A stretch of 64,000 nucleotides of DNA from Mycobacterium sp. D16Q14 (GTDB lineage Bacteria; Actinomycetota; Actinomycetes; Mycobacteriales; Mycobacteriaceae): assembly GCA_002013415.1 (NCBI GenBank), contig MAEX01000007.1, positions 186,001-250,000 of the forward strand. Reading direction: 5' to 3'. Shown one piece after another: positions 55,125 to 64,000 of the stretch. The position numbers and the translations under genes are program-made. The notes under the pieces were generated by a model that saw only the letters and a program-made list of their open reading frames with translations, was not told the origin of the DNA and did no database searches. Each line of letters opens with the position of its first letter. Within the stretch, counting starts at the first letter, position 1.

Positions 55125-55895
55125 CTAGGACGCCGCAGGGGCCGGGGCTGCCGCCGCGACGGGCACGCTAGGCAGCTCGGGACCACCGTTACCCGGTCCG
55201 GCAGCAGGAATCTGCGCAACCAGCTGTGACTGCATCTGAGCCGATATCGCCGACCAGGACATGGCCGCCGGCTTCCCTCCCCAGCGCAGCGAATAGATTC
55301 CCACCAGCAAGGCCTGGCCGGGCTGGGTGATGGTGTACACCGGGCCACCCGAATCGCCGTGTTGCCCACCGATATCCGACATGGTGAACCAACCGTTGTT
55401 GATCGCGTCGACCTTGCCGCACGTCTCGCCGGACACCGATCCCATGAGGCATACCGGCAGCCCCGGCTCGGGCCCGGCGTTCTGCGTCATCCGCAGCGCA
55501 AGCCCATTGGGCAGGGTGCTGCTCAATTCCACCCCGGGCGCGAAGGAGATGCCTTCGTAGTCCGAAACGACATCTCCCGGGCCGATAGCGCCCCCGGTGG
55601 GCAGGTTCCGGCTCATCAGCAGCACCTCACCGATACGGTTCCCGCCCAGATCGGTCACCGATCCGGTGGCATTGCAATGGCCCGCCGTCAGGCCGATTCG
55701 AGATGCCGGATCGACGTAGCCAAGAGTGCAACGGCTGTCGCCCTGGACAATCGACATGCCCGGGAAAGCGACAATCTTGGGAGGAGTTTCCGAGGCTGGA
55801 TCGGCGGCCGAAAGCGCAGGTGAAGCAACAAGTATGCCGGCGACCGCGGCGACCGCGGACACACCACATGCCAGAGCTCTGCTCACGTTTTTCAC
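55125..55895 (-). CDS. Secreted trypsin-like serine protease
   Basis: A 256-residue chymotrypsin-fold (S1) protease. The signal peptide ends near residue 31 (GILVASPALSAADP). Catalytic residues can be seen: H73 in LTAGHCNATG and S182 in GQHGDSGGPVYT; the Asp is likely in PGDVVSDYEGISF. Four cysteines (in SRCTLGY, GHCN, PVCLMG, ETCGK) could form two disulfides. The C-terminal tail is Pro/Ala-rich. The GTG at 55895 has GAGGG nine bases upstream; a much longer open frame (to 56294) runs into lprG's start and is not used. Similar to Rv1815-type proteins. Confidence 0.88.
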   Translation of the reverse strand: MKNVSRALACGVSAVAAVAGILVASPALSAADPASETPPKIVAFPGMSIVQGDSRCTLGYVDPASRIGLTAGHCNATGSVTDLGGNRIGEVLLMSRNLPTGGAIGPGDVVSDYEGISFAPGVELSSTLPNGLALRMTQNAGPEPGLPVCLMGSVSGETCGKVDAINNGWFTMSDIGGQHGDSGGPVYTITQPGQALLVGIYSLRWGGKPAAMSWSAISAQMQSQLVAQIPAAGPGNGGPELPSVPVAAAAPAPAAS

Positions 55896-56034
55896 AACAA
55901 CCAGCCCTCGGTTGACAATCCCGCCCTGCAAACGAGCATGGCGTCGGATTGCTGGAGTGTCAATTTCATTCGCCAGCAACGCCGCCGTGTCGCGAGCCTC
56001 CCCGGTGTCGCGCTCAGCCTCTACGATCGAACGC

Positions 56035-56709
56035 ATGCGCAACCGCATCCGCCTCGCCCTTATCCCTGTCGCAGTCGCCGCCATTACCTTGGCCGGCTGC
56101 TCGAAGACCGAAAAGGCCGACGTCAACTTGCCCGAGGCCGCCACACTCCTGAATGAGTCAGCAGCCACCACCAAGACCCAGACCAGTACACACCTCGTAC
56201 TCAAGGTCACCGGCGACAAGCCGACCATCAAGCTCTCCGAGCTCACCGGCGATCTGACCACCACGCCCGCCCTGGCCGCCAAGGGCACCGCCAAGACCGG
56301 CGGACTGGAGCTGCCCTTCGTGGTGGTCGACGGCGAGCTGTTCGCCCAGCTCGGCAGCGCTTACTCCAGCATGGGCCCCGTCAAGGATGTCTACGACGTC
56401 GGGATCATTCTGGATCCGAACAAGGGGTTGGCCAACCTCCTGTCCAACTTCACCGGCGCGAAGTCCGAGAAGACCGAGACTGTCGACGGTGTCGATTCTG
56501 TTCTGGTGACTGGGACCGTGAACAAGGACGCCATCAACACCTTCGCCGGCTCCAAACTCACCTCGGACATCCCGGGCAAGGCCTGGATCGCGAAGGACGG
56601 CACTCACACGCTGAGCAAGATCAGCGTCGATACGTCCCCGGGCAACACCATTGAGATGTCGTTGTCCGATTGGGGCAAGCCGGTCACGGTCGACAAGCCC
56701 GCCTCGTGA
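56035..56709 (+). CDS. lprG: Lipoprotein LprG
   Basis: A 224-residue LppX/LprG lipoprotein that carries triacylated lipids such as lipoarabinomannan precursors or triacylglycerol across the periplasm. The lipobox LAGC places the lipidated cysteine at residue 22. The fold region includes [19 protein letters not shown] and [16 protein letters not shown], which bind lipid acyl chains in homologues. The stop overlaps the start of the P55 gene (GTGA). Confidence 0.95.
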   Translation: MRNRIRLALIPVAVAAITLAGCSKTEKADVNLPEAATLLNESAATTKTQTSTHLVLKVTGDKPTIKLSELTGDLTTTPALAAKGTAKTGGLELPFVVVDGELFAQLGSAYSSMGPVKDVYDVGIILDPNKGLANLLSNFTGAKSEKTETVDGVDSVLVTGTVNKDAINTFAGSKLTSDIPGKAWIAKDGTHTLSKISVDTSPGNTIEMSLSDWGKPVTVDKPAS

Positions 56710-58244
56710 TCGACACAGCCAAGGAGACAACCCTCCCGCTGCGGCATCGCGGCATCGCGATCGGCGCCGGAAGTCTGGCGGTGCTGTTGGGCGCCCTCGA
56801 CACCTATGTCGTGGTCAGCGTCATCACCGACATCATGCGCGACGTCGGCATCGCATTGAACAACATCCAGCAGGTCACCCCGATCGTCACCGGGTACCTG
56901 TTGGGCTACATCGCCGCGATGCCGCTGCTCGGGCAGGCCTCCGACCGATTCGGTCGCCGGAGGATCCTGCAGCTGGCACTGGTGGGCTTTGCGATCGGTT
57001 CTGTTGTCACCGCGATGTCGACCGATCTCACGATGTTGGTCACGGGCCGGGTCATCCAGGGTGTCGCGAGCGGCGCGCTGCTACCGGTCACCCTGGCTCT
57101 GGGTGCCGATCTGTGGGCGGCACGCAACCGTGCGACGGTTCTCGGCGGCATCGGTGCCGCGCAGGAACTGGGCAGCGTGCTGGGCCCGCTGTACGGCGTC
57201 TTGTGCGTATGGCTGTTCGGCTCCTGGACCGCCATCTTCTGGGTCAACGTGCCGCTGGCGATCATCGCCATCGTGTTGGTTCAGTTCAGTGTTCCCGCGC
57301 ACCAGCACGATGAGAACCGCCCGAAGGTCGACATCGTCGGAGGCGCACTACTTGCCATCGCACTGGGCCTGTTGGTCGTGGGCTTGTACAGCCCTAACCC
57401 CAAGGTCTCCGCATTACCGGAGTGGGGTCTGCCGGTACTCACCGGGTCCGCGGTCGCATTCCTGGCGTTCTTTCTCTGGGAATCGCGCGCCAAGACCCGG
57501 TTGATCAGCCCCGAAGGGGTTCGATTCGGCCCGTTCTTCGCGGCGCTGGCCGCATCGCTGGCCGCCGGAGCCGCACTCATGGTGACGCTCGTGAACATCG
57601 AGCTGCTCGGGCAGGGCGTGCTGCAGATGGACAAGGCCAACGCCGTGTTCCTGCTGTCGAGGTTCCTTGTCGCGCTGCCGATCGGCGCGGTGATCGGTGG
57701 CTGGCTGGCTACACGATTCGGCGACCGGATCATTGCGGTGGCCGGTCTGCTGATCGCCGCGTTCGGGTATTACCTGATATCGGGCTGGCCGGTGGACGTG
57801 TTGGCTGCCCGACACGATTTCGGGTTCTTCACGCTGCCCCGGCTGGATACGGACCTGGTGGTGGCCGGTGTGGGTCTGGGCCTGGTGATCGGCCCGCTCT
57901 CCTCGGCAGCGCTACGCGTGGTGCCCGCGGTGCAGCACGGCATCGCGTCTGCGCTGGTGGTGGTGGCCCGGATGACGGGCATGCTGATCGGGATGGCGGC
58001 CCTCGGAGGCTGGGGCATTCACCGCTTCTACCAGAATTTCGACGCGCTGGCCGCCCAGGAGCCCAAGCCAGAAGGAAAGCCGAATCTCCTTGTGCTGCAA
58101 CAACAGCTGCTGGACCGATCCATTCACGCCTACAGTCAGATGTACAGCGAGATGTTCGCGATTACGGCAGTCGTCTGCGTGATTGGTGCGGCCATCGCGA
58201 TATTCGTTGGTTCACAACGCAACTCGGGGGACGAGGCTCAGTAG
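56706..58244 (+). CDS. MFS efflux pump P55
   Basis: A 512-residue 14-helix drug:H+ antiporter, homologue of P55 (Rv1410c), which works with LprG in lipid export and drug resistance. The MFS motif A is in [14 protein letters not shown]; motif C-like sequence [16 protein letters not shown] near helix 5 is typical of exporters. The GTG at 56706 overlaps the lprG stop. The last 33 bases overlap the end of the convergent ribD. Confidence 0.94.
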   Translation: MIDTAKETTLPLRHRGIAIGAGSLAVLLGALDTYVVVSVITDIMRDVGIALNNIQQVTPIVTGYLLGYIAAMPLLGQASDRFGRRRILQLALVGFAIGSVVTAMSTDLTMLVTGRVIQGVASGALLPVTLALGADLWAARNRATVLGGIGAAQELGSVLGPLYGVLCVWLFGSWTAIFWVNVPLAIIAIVLVQFSVPAHQHDENRPKVDIVGGALLAIALGLLVVGLYSPNPKVSALPEWGLPVLTGSAVAFLAFFLWESRAKTRLISPEGVRFGPFFAALAASLAAGAALMVTLVNIELLGQGVLQMDKANAVFLLSRFLVALPIGAVIGGWLATRFGDRIIAVAGLLIAAFGYYLISGWPVDVLAARHDFGFFTLPRLDTDLVVAGVGLGLVIGPLSSAALRVVPAVQHGIASALVVVARMTGMLIGMAALGGWGIHRFYQNFDALAAQEPKPEGKPNLLVLQQQLLDRSIHAYSQMYSEMFAITAVVCVIGAAIAIFVGSQRNSGDEAQ

Positions 58245-59234
58245 CACATCGGGCCCCATGCGCTCGATGTGGTCGTACTCCCAGCGCAGCGCGCGCGACA
58301 GGGTGGTGACGCCCACGTCCTCCACGGCGGGGACGTTGCCACCCAAGAGCATCGGGGCGAGGTAGGCCAGGATCCTGTCCACCAGACCTGCGCGCAAAAA
58401 GGCCCCGGCCAGCGTCGGTCCACCCTCCAGGAAGACATCGGTGCGGTCCCCCAGGGCCGCAATCACCTCAGCCGGGTCGTGCGTCCGGATCACCATGGTG
58501 TGCGAGTCGTCGTTCAATACCTTGGCGTCCGAGGAGACCTCGCGCATACCGACAACGACGCGTAGCGGCTGGTGCGGGCACAACACGTTCTCGGGAGTGC
58601 GTGCGGTGAGCTGCGGGTCGTCGGCGAACACGGTGCCGGTACCCACCAGAACCGCATCGGCGAACGCTCTGCGCCGATGCACATCGGCCCGCGACTGCTC
58701 GCTGGTGATCCATTGACTGGTGCCGTCATTGGCGGCACTGCGCCCATCGACACTGGCGCCGTACTTCCAGGTGACATGGGGGCGCCCGGTGCGTTGTTTG
58801 TGCAGCCATTCTCGCAGGGGTCCCGCAGCGACCCTGTCGGCAGCGACGCCACCGAGGACCTCAACACCCAGCGCGCGCAAGCGCTCGGCTCCCCCGGCTG
58901 CCTGCGGATTCGGGTCGGCGACGGCGTAGACGACACGTGAAACGCCTGCCACTGCAAGCGCATCCACACATGGCCCGGTTCTCCCCTGGTGATTGCACGG
59001 CTCCAGAGTGACGACGGCAGTACCACCCGCCGCGGCATCACCGGCCTGGGCCAGCGCCACCACCTCGGCATGCTCCTGCCCGGGCGGGCGGGTACCGCCT
59101 ACCCCGGCGACCACCCCCGCGGCATCCAGGATCACCGCGCCCACAGGCGGATTCGGGTAGGTACTGCCCTTAACCTCCTCCGCGGCCCGGATCGCTAGAT
59201 CCATGGCGGCATCGAGTCCGATCGGGTTTGTCAT
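58212..59234 (-). CDS. ribD: Bifunctional riboflavin deaminase/reductase RibD
   Basis: A 340-residue riboflavin enzyme. The N-terminal deaminase domain has the zinc motif HAEVVAL and [13 protein letters not shown]; the C-terminal reductase domain (from about residue 145) includes [11 protein letters not shown] and [14 protein letters not shown]. The ATG at 59234 is the first with homology ([14 protein letters not shown]). It is separated from the rest of the rib genes by the porin/met region and lies two bases after the rpe stop. Confidence 0.95.
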   Translation of the reverse strand: MTNPIGLDAAMDLAIRAAEEVKGSTYPNPPVGAVILDAAGVVAGVGGTRPPGQEHAEVVALAQAGDAAAGGTAVVTLEPCNHQGRTGPCVDALAVAGVSRVVYAVADPNPQAAGGAERLRALGVEVLGGVAADRVAAGPLREWLHKQRTGRPHVTWKYGASVDGRSAANDGTSQWITSEQSRADVHRRRAFADAVLVGTGTVFADDPQLTARTPENVLCPHQPLRVVVGMREVSSDAKVLNDDSHTMVIRTHDPAEVIAALGDRTDVFLEGGPTLAGAFLRAGLVDRILAYLAPMLLGGNVPAVEDVGVTTLSRALRWEYDHIERMGPDVLLSLVPRVAL

Positions 59235-59235
59235 A

Positions 59236-59919
59236 TCAGCGGGCCAAATGTGTTGCTGCCCTGGCGGCTTGTTCACGCAGCGCCCGCACCGCCGCTTGGG
59301 GGTCCTGCGCGCCATACACAGCCGAACCCGCAACGAAACAGTCGACACCCGCCTCGGCGGCTTGCTCGATGGTGTCGGCGTTGATGCCGCCGTCAATCTC
59401 CACGAGCACGGTCAGCTCGCCGGAGTCGACGAGCTTGCGCACCACGCGCACCTTGTCGAGTACGCCCGCGATGAATGATTGTCCACCAAATCCTGGTTCC
59501 ACCGACATCACCAACAGCGTGTCAAAGTCCTTGAGCACCTCGAGATATGGGTCCAGGGGTGTGCCCGGTTTGATGCTGAGACCGGCCTTGGCACCCGCGG
59601 CACGAATATCACGGGCGACGGCGACGGGATTATCCGTGGCCTCGGCGTGGAAGGTCACATTGTATGCCCCCGCCTCGGCGTATCCGGGTGCCCAACGATC
59701 CGGGTTATCGATCATCAGGTGGCAGTCAATAGGGATATCGGTTGCGGCCAGCAGACTGTCGACGACGGGAAGACCCAGCGTCAGATTGGGTACGAAGTGC
59801 CCATCCATGACGTCCACATGCAGCCAGTCGGCCCCTTCCACTGCCGCCATCTCATCGGCAAGACGTGCGAAGTCGGCGGACAGGATCGATGGGGCGATCA
59901 TGGGAGCACGGTGAGACAT
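59236..59919 (-). CDS. rpe: Ribulose-phosphate 3-epimerase
   Basis: A 227-residue TIM-barrel epimerase in the pentose phosphate pathway. Motifs: [29 protein letters not shown] (metal/acid-base Asp and His), DCHLMI and [11 protein letters not shown]. The ATG at 59919 is used; an ATG at 59901 (IAPSIL...) would also fit. It lies 22 bases after the rsmB stop and two bases before ribD. Confidence 0.95.
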   Translation of the reverse strand: MSHRAPMIAPSILSADFARLADEMAAVEGADWLHVDVMDGHFVPNLTLGLPVVDSLLAATDIPIDCHLMIDNPDRWAPGYAEAGAYNVTFHAEATDNPVAVARDIRAAGAKAGLSIKPGTPLDPYLEVLKDFDTLLVMSVEPGFGGQSFIAGVLDKVRVVRKLVDSGELTVLVEIDGGINADTIEQAAEAGVDCFVAGSAVYGAQDPQAAVRALREQAARAATHLAR

Positions 59920-59941
59920 GCCGTTCAGCTTATGTGCCGCT

Positions 59942-61345
59942 TTATGCGTGTTTGCGCAGGAGGGCAGTGAACATGGCATCAGTGCCGTGCCGGTGCGGCC
60001 ATAATTGCACCGCATCGGCATTGTCGAGCCCATCCACACCGGGGAACACCGGACGGGCGTCCTCGGCGGTTACCGGGTGACGCCGCACCGCATCGGACAC
60101 CACACCCACTGTTTCGGCCAGGTGCGGCGAGCAGGTGCTGTACACGATGACGCCGCCCGGTCGAGTCAATTCGATGGCACTGGAAAGCAATTCGCGTTGC
60201 AGCTTGACCAGCGCCGGGATGTCGCCCGGTTGACGCCGCCAGCGAGCCTCGGGGCGGCGGCGCAGCGCACCGAGCCCCGTGCAGGGTGCGTCGACCAGCA
60301 CGCGGTCGAAGGACGCGGGCGCCAGTCCGCTTTGACGCCCATCCGCGGTGAGCACCGTCACCGGCAAGGATTTCGCGGCGGTGGCCACCAACCCGGCCCG
60401 ATGCGCGGCGATCTCGACCGCCGTGACATGGGCACCGCGCTCGGCCGCCAGCGCCCCCAACAAAGCCGTCTTGCCACCCGGCCCGGCACACAGGTCAAGC
60501 CATCGTTCGTCGGTACCGTCGAGCGGAGCCAGCGCTGTCGCGCGCGCGACCAGCTGGCTGCCTTCGTCTTGTACTTGCGCCAGGCCGTCGCGAAGGGCCT
60601 CCAATCGGCCCGGGTTTCCGCCGGGTAGGTACACCGCGTAGGGCGAGTAGCGGCCGACGGTGCCGCCCACCTCTTCGGCCAGCGTCTCCGCATCCACGTG
60701 CCCCGGACGTGCGGCGAGGTGAACGACAGGGCGCTCATCGTCACTGGCGAGCACGTCGCCGAGCTCGGCGGCCGCTGGGCCCAGCGCATCGGAAAACGCC
60801 TGAGCAATCCACCGCGGGTGGGCGGTCGCGAAGGCGAGCCGGCCGATCCTGTCGGATTCCGGCGGAGCCAACTCCTGTACCCATTCGTGCTCGCTACGAC
60901 GGGAGATGGTCCGCAGTACCGCGTTCACGAAACCGGCTCTGCCCTGGTCGAATTCGACGGCTACCGCATCGACGGTGGTGGACAGCGCGGCATGAGGTTC
61001 TACGCGGGTGCGTAGCAGCTGATAGGCACCCAGCCGCAGCGGATCACGCAGCCCCTCGTCCACCTCGTCGATCGCGCGACCCGCTGCCGAGGCGATCACC
61101 GCGTCGAGAAGGCCACGGGCCCTCGATGTTCCATAGGTGAGCTCGGTGGCGAAGGCGGCGTCGCGCCCGGCTATGCCGCGCTCGCGCAGCAACGCGGGCA
61201 GCGCCAGATTGGCATACGCGTCGTGACGCGATACCGCGCGCAGCACATCGAGCGCCGCCTGACGTGCCGGATCGAGCTTGCGGCGCGCACGCTCGGGCGG
61301 ACGTGCGTCCTGGTTGGGCCGCCTACGCGGCGGTCGAGTGCTCAC
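59942..61345 (-). CDS. rsmB: 16S rRNA (cytosine-967-C5) methyltransferase RsmB
   Basis: A 467-residue RNA methyltransferase: N-terminal NusB-like RNA-binding domain (residues about 25-160) and a C-terminal SAM-dependent domain with [15 protein letters not shown]. The two catalytic cysteines are in [19 protein letters not shown] and [10 protein letters not shown]. It overlaps the fmt stop by four bases. Normal length. Confidence 0.95.
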   Translation of the reverse strand: MSTRPPRRRPNQDARPPERARRKLDPARQAALDVLRAVSRHDAYANLALPALLRERGIAGRDAAFATELTYGTSRARGLLDAVIASAAGRAIDEVDEGLRDPLRLGAYQLLRTRVEPHAALSTTVDAVAVEFDQGRAGFVNAVLRTISRRSEHEWVQELAPPESDRIGRLAFATAHPRWIAQAFSDALGPAAAELGDVLASDDERPVVHLAARPGHVDAETLAEEVGGTVGRYSPYAVYLPGGNPGRLEALRDGLAQVQDEGSQLVARATALAPLDGTDERWLDLCAGPGGKTALLGALAAERGAHVTAVEIAAHRAGLVATAAKSLPVTVLTADGRQSGLAPASFDRVLVDAPCTGLGALRRRPEARWRRQPGDIPALVKLQRELLSSAIELTRPGGVIVYSTCSPHLAETVGVVSDAVRRHPVTAEDARPVFPGVDGLDNADAVQLWPHRHGTDAMFTALLRKHA

Positions 61346-62274
61346 AGTGCGCGAACCTCCGCATCCAGTCTGGCGCCGCGCGCCCAGTCGACAGCATTCA
61401 TCAGCTTCTTCCCTTGGGGCTGGACCTCGTTGAGCGCGATCGCCGTCGTGCCGGTGCCGACCAGTACGTCTCGCTTGCGAACCGCGACCGCTCCGGGCGG
61501 CAGTTGTTCGGTCTGCTCGTTAACATCGACCCGCACCGGCCCCACTTTGACCCGTGTCTCGCCGATGGTTGTCCAGGCGCCGGGTTCGGGAGTCATGGCT
61601 CGCACATGGCGATCGATCACGTGCGCCGGAAGCTCCCACCGGATTCGAGCGTGCTCCACGGTGATCTTCGGTGCGGTGCTCACTCCGCCGACTACCTGCG
61701 GAACGGCTACCAGTGCCCCGTCTTCGATCCCGTCCATTGTCGATTCAAGAAGGCCCGCACCGGATTCAGCGAGTCTGCCCAGCAACGCACCAGCGGTGTC
61801 CCCGGCGCTGATCCGCTCGGTGACCACGCCATAAACAGGCCCGCTGTCCAAGGCGGGCTCGATAAGAAACGTGGTGGCACCGGTTATCTCGTCACCAGCG
61901 GCGATGGATGCCTGCACGGGAGCGGCGCCGCGCCACGCGGGCAGCAGTGAGAAATGCAGATTCACCCAGCCATGCGTGGGCACGGCGAGCAACTCGGGTT
62001 TCAGCAGGGCCCCGTAGGCGACCACCGCGCAGCAGTCCGGAGCAAGTTCAGTGAGCTCACTGACGAATTCGGGGTCGTTCGGGCGCGATGGGGCGAGCAC
62101 GGTGATCCCATGCTCGCGGGCCAGCTCGGCCACCGGCGACGCCGCCGAGGCTCGTCCCCTGCCTGAGCGGGCGTCGGGCCGAGTCAGTACCGCGACCACC
62201 TCATGACGGGAGGCCAACAGCCTTCGCAGAGACGGCAACGCCGGGGCCGGAGTACCGGCGAACACTATGCGCAC
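61342..62274 (-). CDS. fmt: Methionyl-tRNA formyltransferase
   Basis: A 310-residue enzyme that formylates initiator Met-tRNA. It has the N-terminal [16 protein letters not shown], the catalytic block [17 protein letters not shown] and the downstream GATTFLI strand; the C-terminal domain binds the tRNA. The ATG at 62274 is the usual start. It overlaps rsmB and is divergent from the TetR gene. Confidence 0.96.
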   Translation of the reverse strand: MRIVFAGTPAPALPSLRRLLASRHEVVAVLTRPDARSGRGRASAASPVAELAREHGITVLAPSRPNDPEFVSELTELAPDCCAVVAYGALLKPELLAVPTHGWVNLHFSLLPAWRGAAPVQASIAAGDEITGATTFLIEPALDSGPVYGVVTERISAGDTAGALLGRLAESGAGLLESTMDGIEDGALVAVPQVVGGVSTAPKITVEHARIRWELPAHVIDRHVRAMTPEPGAWTTIGETRVKVGPVRVDVNEQTEQLPPGAVAVRKRDVLVGTGTTAIALNEVQPQGKKLMNAVDWARGARLDAEVRAL

Positions 62275-62358
62275 CGCGTCAGTCTAGGAAGGATGCGCCG
62301 TCTACATCGAATCCCCGGTGGACCGGCCGAGCCCGGGACGGCCCATGGCGTTCGCCGA

Positions 62359-62396
62359 GGATCGCGATCCCAAGTCTGGATACATCCGATACCATA
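62359..62396 (+). promoter_or_regulatory. Probable TetR autoregulatory region with leaderless -10
   Basis: A perfect 12-base palindrome GGATCGCGATCC lies at 62359-62370 and a second GGAT-AC-ATCC at 62378-62387. A -10-like TACCAT at 62390-62395 lies seven bases before the A of the ATG at 62403, which suggests a leaderless start. The regulator gene directly downstream is the likely binder. Sequence is certain; function is inferred. Confidence 0.55.
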
Positions 62397-62402
62397 ATCT
62401 TG

Positions 62403-63020
62403 ATGGCTACCAGAGGACGAGGCCGGCCGAGTGGCGCTCCCTACGATCGCACGTTGCGAACAGAGGACCTGCTCAACGCCGCGGAGCGCGCGATTCGCAA
62501 CAGCGGGGGCTCCGTCTCCATTGCCGAGGTGGCCAGGGAGGCAGGATTCGCCCGATCCGCCTGCTATGCGATCTTTCCTACCAAGGCGGATCTGCTGCGC
62601 GCGTTGAGCCGCCGTCACGCCGATCGGCTGATCGCCGGTTCGTGGCGAGACAGCATGGTCGGCGATATACGCGATCAAACCCGGGCTTTTTCGGACATTG
62701 TTATCGACTGGATCATCGCGGAACCGGAGCTGTACGTCGCGCTCGATCGCGACCTCACCGCCCAGGAACGACTCGACCACGGGGTCTTCGACCTCATCGC
62801 GCAGGTGACCGAAGAGCATTTGCAGGCCGAGTTCCCCGGCGCACACATGCGACAGCTGGCGCCTATCTGGTCACGGCTCGCGGTCGGCGGCGTGCTGATG
62901 ACCATCAACTGGTGGACAAACACGAGCGATATGACCCGCGAGGAGCTCCTCGGCTACATCGTCGATACTTTCGCCCACGGTATCGGTGGTGGCCCCGCGC
63001 TCACCGCCGCTAATGCCTGA
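62403..63020 (+). CDS. TetR family transcriptional regulator
   Basis: A 205-residue TetR repressor with the N-terminal helix-turn-helix VSIAEVAREAGFARSACYAIFPTKADLLRAL. The C-terminal ligand domain is divergent. The ATG at 62403 is preferred over a TTG at 62400. Convergent with priA; 11 bases separate their ends. Targets unknown apart from a likely action on its own promoter. Confidence 0.87.
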   Translation: MATRGRGRPSGAPYDRTLRTEDLLNAAERAIRNSGGSVSIAEVAREAGFARSACYAIFPTKADLLRALSRRHADRLIAGSWRDSMVGDIRDQTRAFSDIVIDWIIAEPELYVALDRDLTAQERLDHGVFDLIAQVTEEHLQAEFPGAHMRQLAPIWSRLAVGGVLMTINWWTNTSDMTREELLGYIVDTFAHGIGGGPALTAANA

Positions 63021-63031
63021 CGTTCGCCGGA

Positions 63032-64000
63032 TCAACCCACGTGGAGCGGATCGATCTGGACTCTGACGGGCTCGGCGTCGCGTCGCGCACTCAGCGTCGC
63101 CACTCCCCGGCGCAAAGCCGCCGCCATCTCAAGTCCCGCGGTGCGCTCGACCCGAATGAGCATGCGCACCACCTCTACGCCATCGGATATCCCGGCCGGG
63201 CGGCGCGCCCCCACCGGTAGATCGACGGGTCCCAGCAGCTCGGCACCCTCGGGAAGATCAGCAGTGTCGATGAGGGCCACCACTGCCGCGGCGGGCCCGT
63301 CGATGGCCGCGATATGCACCTGCGGCGGCAATCCGACCTCCGCACGGGCCGCCAGTTCCGCGGCGGCATGCCCTACCGGATCCCACCGGATCAGGGCCTG
63401 CACCGTCGGCAGGGTCGAGTCCGCGACGACAACGACGGTTCCACCCTCGTCAGCTCCGCGCACCAGCGCGGCGGCAGCCATCCACTTGCGCAAGGTGTCT
63501 TCCGCGGCCCGCAGGTCCTGACGTCCGAGCAATGCCCACGCATCCAGGAGCAGTGCCGCACCATATCCGTTGGGTGTCAAGGGTTCCGCCCCAGGCGTGC
63601 ACACCACCAGGCTCGGTGGCCCGGTGACCGTGGTGTGCACCTCGCCGCCGCCGGATGTCACCACCGGAACTCCCGGCAGTGCTCTACCGAGCTCCTCGGC
63701 GGTCCTGCGCGCGCCCACCACCACGGCGCGCACCGCACCCGAGCCGCAACGGGCGCAACGCAGATCGGCATCGACGCGTCCGCACCAGCGACAGCTGGGG
63801 CTCGAGGTATCACTTGGTCCTTCCAGCGCCAGCGGGCCGGTGCAGTGACGACACCGCGCGACAGTGCGGCAGCGGGTGCAGGCCAACGCCGGAACATACC
63901 CACGGCGCGGTACCTGCACGAGCACCGAATGCCCGCGCTTCAACGCATCCCGCGCGGCAGTCAGCGCCACCATGGGAAGTCGAGCCGAACGTGCCGCCGG
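63032..64000 (-). CDS. priA: Primosomal protein N' (PriA), 5' part outside window
   Basis: The C-terminal 320 or so residues of a PriA-type protein; the 5' end lies beyond the right edge. Four CxxC-type pairs hold two zinc ions: CTRC, CRHC, CRWC and CARC near the left of the visible part. The C-terminal wrapped domain reads through VRVQIDPLHVG. The helicase motif QxxGRxGR, present in typical PriA C-terminal halves, is not visible here; actinobacterial PriA is known to lack helicase activity. Function in replication restart is by homology. Confidence 0.9.
   Translation of the reverse strand, partial: PAARSARLPMVALTAARDALKRGHSVLVQVPRRGYVPALACTRCRTVARCRHCTGPLALEGPSDTSSPSCRWCGRVDADLRCARCGSGAVRAVVVGARRTAEELGRALPGVPVVTSGGGEVHTTVTGPPSLVVCTPGAEPLTPNGYGAALLLDAWALLGRQDLRAAEDTLRKWMAAAALVRGADEGGTVVVVADSTLPTVQALIRWDPVGHAAAELAARAEVGLPPQVHIAAIDGPAAAVVALIDTADLPEGAELLGPVDLPVGARRPAGISDGVEVVRMLIRVERTAGLEMAAALRRGVATLSARRDAEPVRVQIDPLHVG

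Noticed and set aside
55896..56294. Upstream extension of the serine protease frame across the lprG start
   Set aside because: It would overlap lprG on the other strand and would bury the signal peptide; the GTG at 55895 has a good ribosome-binding site.

Overview
The window comes from a high-GC mycobacterial chromosome. The linked sets sufR-B-D-C-S-U, tkt-tal-zwf-opcA-pgl, secG/tpiA-pgk-gap, whiA-yvcK-rapZ-uvrC, ribH-ribBA-ribE, lprG-P55 and ribD-rpe-rsmB-fmt-priA follow the order known from Mycobacterium tuberculosis. Tandem MspA-type porins and several accessory insertions point to a rapid grower, most likely the M. abscessus/chelonae group (Mycobacteroides). The species call is inference from gene content and was not tested by a search.

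Layout. 1-5.8 kb: Fe-S assembly operon on the minus strand under SufR, with a good SufR-type inverted repeat on the sufR start. 5.9-9.3 kb: mannosyltransferase MptB and a two-gene ABC exporter, then a SnoaL-like protein. 9.8-11.9 kb: TetR regulator, small membrane protein and MpaB-type (DUF2236) oxygenase, with two palindromes upstream. 12-16.2 kb: ctaA and ctaB (heme A) around an ATP-grasp pair and a quinone oxidoreductase. 16.4-22.9 kb: pentose phosphate operon. 22.9-24.4 kb: a three-gene set resembling type VII secretion accessory/substrate genes. 24.6-32.3 kb: secG, a zinc metallopeptidase, a DUF2207 membrane protein, tpiA-pgk-gap and an MFS exporter. 32.4-37.3 kb: whiA-yvcK-rapZ-uvrC. 37.4-47 kb: accessory block with two small exported proteins, a lipoprotein gamma-glutamyltransferase, and an ethanolamine catabolism cluster (eutC, eutB, permease, aldehyde dehydrogenase, GAF regulator) without microcompartment genes. 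47.1-50 kb: PH-domain membrane protein and riboflavin genes. 50-55.9 kb: insertion between ribE and lprG holding exported proteins, two tandem porins, a decayed methionine ABC transporter (metQ, metN, metI all broken) and a secreted serine protease. 56-64 kb: lprG-P55, ribD, rpe, rsmB, fmt, a TetR regulator and the 3' part of priA.

Most of the window is conserved housekeeping sequence. The points that deserve attention are: the pseudogenised met locus, where metN is joined to the tail of metI across a short shared sequence; the TetR/oxygenase double operator; the SufR operator, which changes the sufR start; the orphan EspC-like/YbaB-like trio; the compartment-free ethanolamine operon with an inverted repeat in front of its aldehyde dehydrogenase; and perfect terminator hairpins after secG and between pgl and the trio. 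I did not find a CRISPR array, a transposase, a prophage or tRNA/rRNA genes. I found no convincing wholly new system; the EspC-like trio and the ATP-grasp pair are the best candidates for uncharacterised biology.
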